Positions 60,146 to 64,000 of a stretch of 64,000 nt of DNA are shown piece after piece (the first letter of the stretch is position 1; the number at the start of each line of letters is the position of its first letter). The notes beneath the pieces were generated by a model. That model was not told the origin of the DNA. It did not search any database and saw only the letters and a program-made list of their open reading frames with translations. Origin of the DNA: Salipiger mucosus DSM 16094 (GTDB lineage Bacteria; Pseudomonadota; Alphaproteobacteria; Rhodobacterales; Rhodobacteraceae); contig NZ_KE557284.1 of NCBI RefSeq assembly GCF_000442255.1, forward strand, positions 118,088-182,087. The letters run 5' to 3'. The translations under genes were made by a program, and so were the position numbers.

Positions 60146-61795
60146 ATGAGCGACACATCCGAAGAAGATATTGGGGTCCCATCGCCTGACGGCGCCGCGG
60201 GCCTCATCGACACCGATTACGAGATCGGCCAGGACAACATCGAGACGACGATCGGCCCCTTCGGGCTCGACATCCACAACCCGGTGTTCCTGATCTCGGG
60301 CATCTCGGTGATCGCCTTCACCTTCTACACGCTGGCCCTGCCGGAACAGGCCGGGACCGTCTTCCAGTGGCTCTTCAACTCGGTCACCAAGGGCTTCGAC
60401 TGGTTCTTCATCGGTGCCGCCAACATCTTCGTCCTCTTCTGCCTGCTGCTGATCGTCACCCCGGTCGGCAAGGTCCGCCTCGGCGGCAAGGAAGCGACGC
60501 CCGACTACAGCTACACCGGCTGGTTCGCGATGCTCTTCGCCGCCGGCATGGGCATCGGCCTCATGTTCTACGGCGTCTCCGAGCCCATGAGCCACTTCGG
60601 CACCTCCATCGGCGGCACCGCGGTCGGCGAGGACGGCGTGCGCACCGACTGGGCCCCGCTGGGCGCCGCGGGCGAGAACCAGGACGAGGCGGTCCGCCTC
60701 GCCTTCGCCGCGACCATCTTCCACTGGGGCCTGCACCCCTGGGCGATCTACGCCGTGGTGGCCCTGGCGCTGGCACTGTTCTCCTACAACAAGGGCCTGC
60801 CGCTCTCGATCCGCTCGGCCTTCTACCCGCTCCTGGGCGAGCGCGTCTGGGGCTGGTGGGGTCACATCATCGACACCCTCGCGGTCTTCGCCACGCTCTT
60901 CGGTCTGGCGACCTCGCTGGGTCTCGGCGCGACCCAGGCCAACGCCGGCCTGAACGAGCTCTTCGGCATCCCGGTGGGCGAGACGACCGAGGTGATCCTC
61001 ATCACCGCGATCACCGGCGTGGCGCTGATCTCGGTGCTCCGCGGTCTCGACGGCGGCGTCAAGCTGCTCTCCGAGATCAACATGGGCCTCGCCGCGCTGC
61101 TGCTGATCTTCGTGCTCCTGACCGGGCCGACGATCCTGCTGCTCACCGGCTTCGTCGACTACCTCGGCGCCTACCTGCAGTACCTGCCGGCGCTCTCGAA
61201 CCCGGTCGGCCGTGAAGACGTCAACTTCATGCAGGGCTGGACCTCGTTCTACTGGGCCTGGTGGATCTCCTGGTCGCCCTTCGTGGGCATGTTCATCGCC
61301 CGCGTCAGCCGTGGCCGCTCGGTGCGCGAGTTCATCACCTGCGTGCTGCTGATCCCCTCGGTGGTCTGCGTGCTCTGGATGGCCGTCTTCGGCGGCGCCG
61401 CGATCAACCAGGTGCTCGCCGACGGCTACACCGTGGCACAGGACGCGGCCCTCGAGCTCAAGCTCTTCAAGATGCTTGACGTGATGCCGCTCTCGTCGAT
61501 CACCTCCTTCATCGGGATCGTGCTGGTCATCGTGTTCTTCGTGACCTCCTCGGACTCGGGCAGCCTCGTGATCGACACCATCACCGCCGGCGGCAAGGTC
61601 GACGCCCCGGTGCCGCAGCGTGTGTTCTGGTGCGTCTTCGAGGGCGCCGTGGCCATCGTGCTGCTGCTCTCGGCGGGCGGTCTGTCCTCGCTGCAGTCCA
61701 TGGTGATCTCGACCGGTCTGCCCTTCACGCTGGTCCTGCTCGTCATGTGCTGGGCGATCTGGAAGGGCCTGCAGGCCGAGCGCGAAGTGCTCTGA
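60146..61795 (+). CDS. BCCT family betaine/choline/carnitine transporter
   Basis: 549-residue, twelve-helix sodium-coupled importer. Family motifs are AGMGIGLMFYGVSEPMSHF (glycine stretch in helix 3) and the signature FYWAWWISWSPFVGMFIARVSRGRSVREF in helix 8 region. The glycine stretch GMGIGLMFYG is like that of BetP, suggesting betaine or a related osmolyte. Terminator-like hairpin at 61801. Confidence 0.93.
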   Translation: MSDTSEEDIGVPSPDGAAGLIDTDYEIGQDNIETTIGPFGLDIHNPVFLISGISVIAFTFYTLALPEQAGTVFQWLFNSVTKGFDWFFIGAANIFVLFCLLLIVTPVGKVRLGGKEATPDYSYTGWFAMLFAAGMGIGLMFYGVSEPMSHFGTSIGGTAVGEDGVRTDWAPLGAAGENQDEAVRLAFAATIFHWGLHPWAIYAVVALALALFSYNKGLPLSIRSAFYPLLGERVWGWWGHIIDTLAVFATLFGLATSLGLGATQANAGLNELFGIPVGETTEVILITAITGVALISVLRGLDGGVKLLSEINMGLAALLLIFVLLTGPTILLLTGFVDYLGAYLQYLPALSNPVGREDVNFMQGWTSFYWAWWISWSPFVGMFIARVSRGRSVREFITCVLLIPSVVCVLWMAVFGGAAINQVLADGYTVAQDAALELKLFKMLDVMPLSSITSFIGIVLVIVFFVTSSDSGSLVIDTITAGGKVDAPVPQRVFWCVFEGAVAIVLLLSAGGLSSLQSMVISTGLPFTLVLLVMCWAIWKGLQAEREVL

Positions 61796-61800
61796 CATCG

Positions 61801-61825
61801 GCGCGGCCCCCTCGCGGGGCCGCGC
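61801..61825 (+). terminator. Hairpin after the BCCT gene
   Basis: Perfect 10-bp stem GCGCGGCCCC/GGGGCCGCGC, loop CTCGC, 6 bp after the stop. No T-run follows. Confidence 0.65.
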
Positions 61826-61910
61826 CTCACGCCGCGTCCGGTGCCGCCGGACGCCTTGCCCTCCCGTCCGATCCGGGGTCAACTCCCGGAAAACGACGGG
61901 AGGGTTTTTC

Positions 61911-62678
61911 ATGCAGATCACCAAAGACACCGTGGCCGTGGTCAGCGGCGGGGCCTCGGGCCTCGGCGGCGCCACCGCCGGCGCCCTGGCCGAGGCCGGC
62001 GCCCGCGTCACCATCCTCGACATGAACGCCGAGGCCGGGCAGGCCCGTGCCGAACAGATCGGCGGCCACTTCGCCGAATGCGACGTCAGCGATCCGGACA
62101 GCGTGGCCGCCGCGCTCGCGGGCGTGACGGAGCGCGAGGGCGCGCTTCACATCGCCGTCAGCTGCGCGGGCATCGCGCCCGGCGCCAAGACCGTCTCGCG
62201 CGGGGCGCCGCACGATGCCGCGACCTTCGCCAAGACCATCGCCGTGAACCTCACCGGCACCTTCAACCTCGCCAGCCAGGCCGCCGCCCTCATCGCCGGG
62301 AACGAGCCTCTCGACGCCGACGGCAACCGCGGCGTCATCGTCAACACCGCCTCGGTCGCGGCCTACGAGGGGCAGGTGGGGCAGGTGGCCTATTCCGCCT
62401 CCAAGGGCGGCGTCGTGGGCCTCACGCTGCCCATGGCGCGCGATCTCGCGCAGTATGGCATCCGCGTCTGCGCCATCGCGCCGGGGCTCTTCCTCACGCC
62501 GCTGATGCAGGGCTTGCCGGAAGAGGTCCGCGACAGCCTCGGCGGCCAGGTGCCCTTTCCCTCGCGTCTGGGCGACCCCTCGGAATTCGCCCGCCTCGCG
62601 CTGCACATCGTCGAGAATCCCATGCTCAACGGCGAGGTCATCCGCCTCGACGGCGCGATCCGCATGGCCCCGCGCTAA
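61911..62678 (+). CDS. SDR oxidoreductase, 3-hydroxyacyl-CoA dehydrogenase type II-like
   Basis: 255-residue short-chain dehydrogenase close to the HSD17B10/type II 3-hydroxyacyl-CoA dehydrogenases. NAD-binding [12 protein letters not shown] near 13-24, Ser of [22 protein letters not shown] (Tyr-x3-Lys) and the C-terminal [21 protein letters not shown] are diagnostic. It probably oxidises short 3-hydroxyacyl-CoA or a related alcohol. Single gene with GGAGG before ATG. Confidence 0.88.
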   Translation: MQITKDTVAVVSGGASGLGGATAGALAEAGARVTILDMNAEAGQARAEQIGGHFAECDVSDPDSVAAALAGVTEREGALHIAVSCAGIAPGAKTVSRGAPHDAATFAKTIAVNLTGTFNLASQAAALIAGNEPLDADGNRGVIVNTASVAAYEGQVGQVAYSASKGGVVGLTLPMARDLAQYGIRVCAIAPGLFLTPLMQGLPEEVRDSLGGQVPFPSRLGDPSEFARLALHIVENPMLNGEVIRLDGAIRMAPR

Positions 62679-62758
62679 GGGCCGCCCGCCGGCGGGGGTC
62701 GCAATCCGCGCGGGCGGGGCCTACATCGGGGCGACAGGCAACCACCGGAGGCCGCCAC

Positions 62759-63763
<1,005 letters not shown>

Positions 63764-63774
63764 ACGGGCCGCGC

Positions 63775-64000
63775 CTAGTGCGCGGCCTGCGCCCGGGCCT
63801 GCGCGACCCAGTTGTCCCGGCCCGCGCGCCCGCCCACGCCGGGCAGGGTCGCATCGACCCAGGCGACCTCGGCCGGTGTCCACGCCGCGATCTGGTCGAA
63901 GTGGTAGTAGCCGTGCGCGTTCAGCGTCTCTTCCAGCTTCGGCCCGATCCCGGAAATCTGCTTGAGATCGTCCGCGCCGCCCGCGCGCGGGGCCTGCATC
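63775..64000 (-). CDS. Helix-hairpin-helix C-terminal domain, truncated by the window end
   Basis: The visible 74-odd residues are a helix-hairpin-helix segment, DDLKQISGIGPKLEETLNAHGYYHFDQIAAWT, then AEVAWVDATLPGVGGRAGRDNWVAQA. This is the kind of C-terminal extension found on NuoE-like and some ribosomal L21 or other proteins in this group. The first in-frame ATG (63999) touches the window edge, so the real start is beyond it and the rest of the protein is unseen. I cannot say which protein it terminates. Confidence 0.6.
   Translation of the reverse strand, partial: MQAPRAGGADDLKQISGIGPKLEETLNAHGYYHFDQIAAWTPAEVAWVDATLPGVGGRAGRDNWVAQARAQAAH

Overview
This window looks like a chromosomal segment of a Rhodobacteraceae (roseobacter-group) alphaproteobacterium. 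The evidence is the very high GC content, the many TRAP and tripartite tricarboxylate transporters, the small families typical of that group (DUF1127, DUF1476, DUF4169, DUF6456, DUF6477, SspB) and a circularly permuted two-piece tmRNA gene. No phage, CRISPR array or intact insertion sequence was seen. The genus cannot be fixed from the sequence alone.

Layout. 0.2-5.7 kb: catabolic operon for a small carboxylate (2-hydroxyacid dehydrogenase, RraA-type aldolase, TctCBA transporter) followed by an Lrp regulator. 5.7-11.4 kb: minus-strand operon of CoA-transferase, TRAP DctM-DctP-DctQ and a broken aconitase-like gene. 11.7-17.4 kb: MYG1-like hydrolase, a TRAP binding protein with a D-erythronate dehydrogenase and a FadR-type regulator, and an exported transglutaminase-fold protein. 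17.7-19.5 kb: divergent aldo/keto reductase and LysR genes, both disrupted, next to tRNA-Asn at 19.9 kb. 20-29 kb: MBL hydrolase, sensor kinase, DUF1476, purC-purS-(alcohol dehydrogenase)-purQ, and a DctB/DctD pair. 29-31.9 kb: DUF1127 and MocR genes diverging around paired palindromes, then rplM-rpsI.

32-43.4 kb: sulfotransferase, TetR/PPK2, hydrolase, metA, P-loop protein, FadL porin, DMT exporter, guaA, DUF2270. 43.5-53.3 kb: MttB-like methyltransferase, DUF6477/DUF6456, peroxiredoxin, lipA, fumC-DUF4169-RHH, sspB, chrA, DUF1194. At 53.3-53.6 kb lies ssrA (tmRNA), with its tag peptide ANDNRAPVAVAA readable on the minus strand, about 2 kb from the gene for the SspB adaptor that delivers tagged proteins to ClpXP. 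53.7-57.1 kb: a TakP-type TRAP operon with an operator-like palindrome. 57.3-64 kb: DUF4345, DinB, acuI (frameshifted), UspA-BCCT, an SDR, a luciferase-like oxidoreductase, and a truncated helix-hairpin-helix protein.

Two themes deserve attention. First, five genes are disrupted: acn, the aldo/keto reductase, LysR, MocR and acuI. Three of the frameshifts lie in short G/C runs, so sequencing error must be separated from real decay; the acn internal deletion and the reductase nonsense codon are harder to explain that way. Second, a 20-22 nt intergenic word (GTATTTGGAACAAGAAGAAG) occurs four times, two copies facing each other as a long hairpin between the TRAP operon and ssrA.
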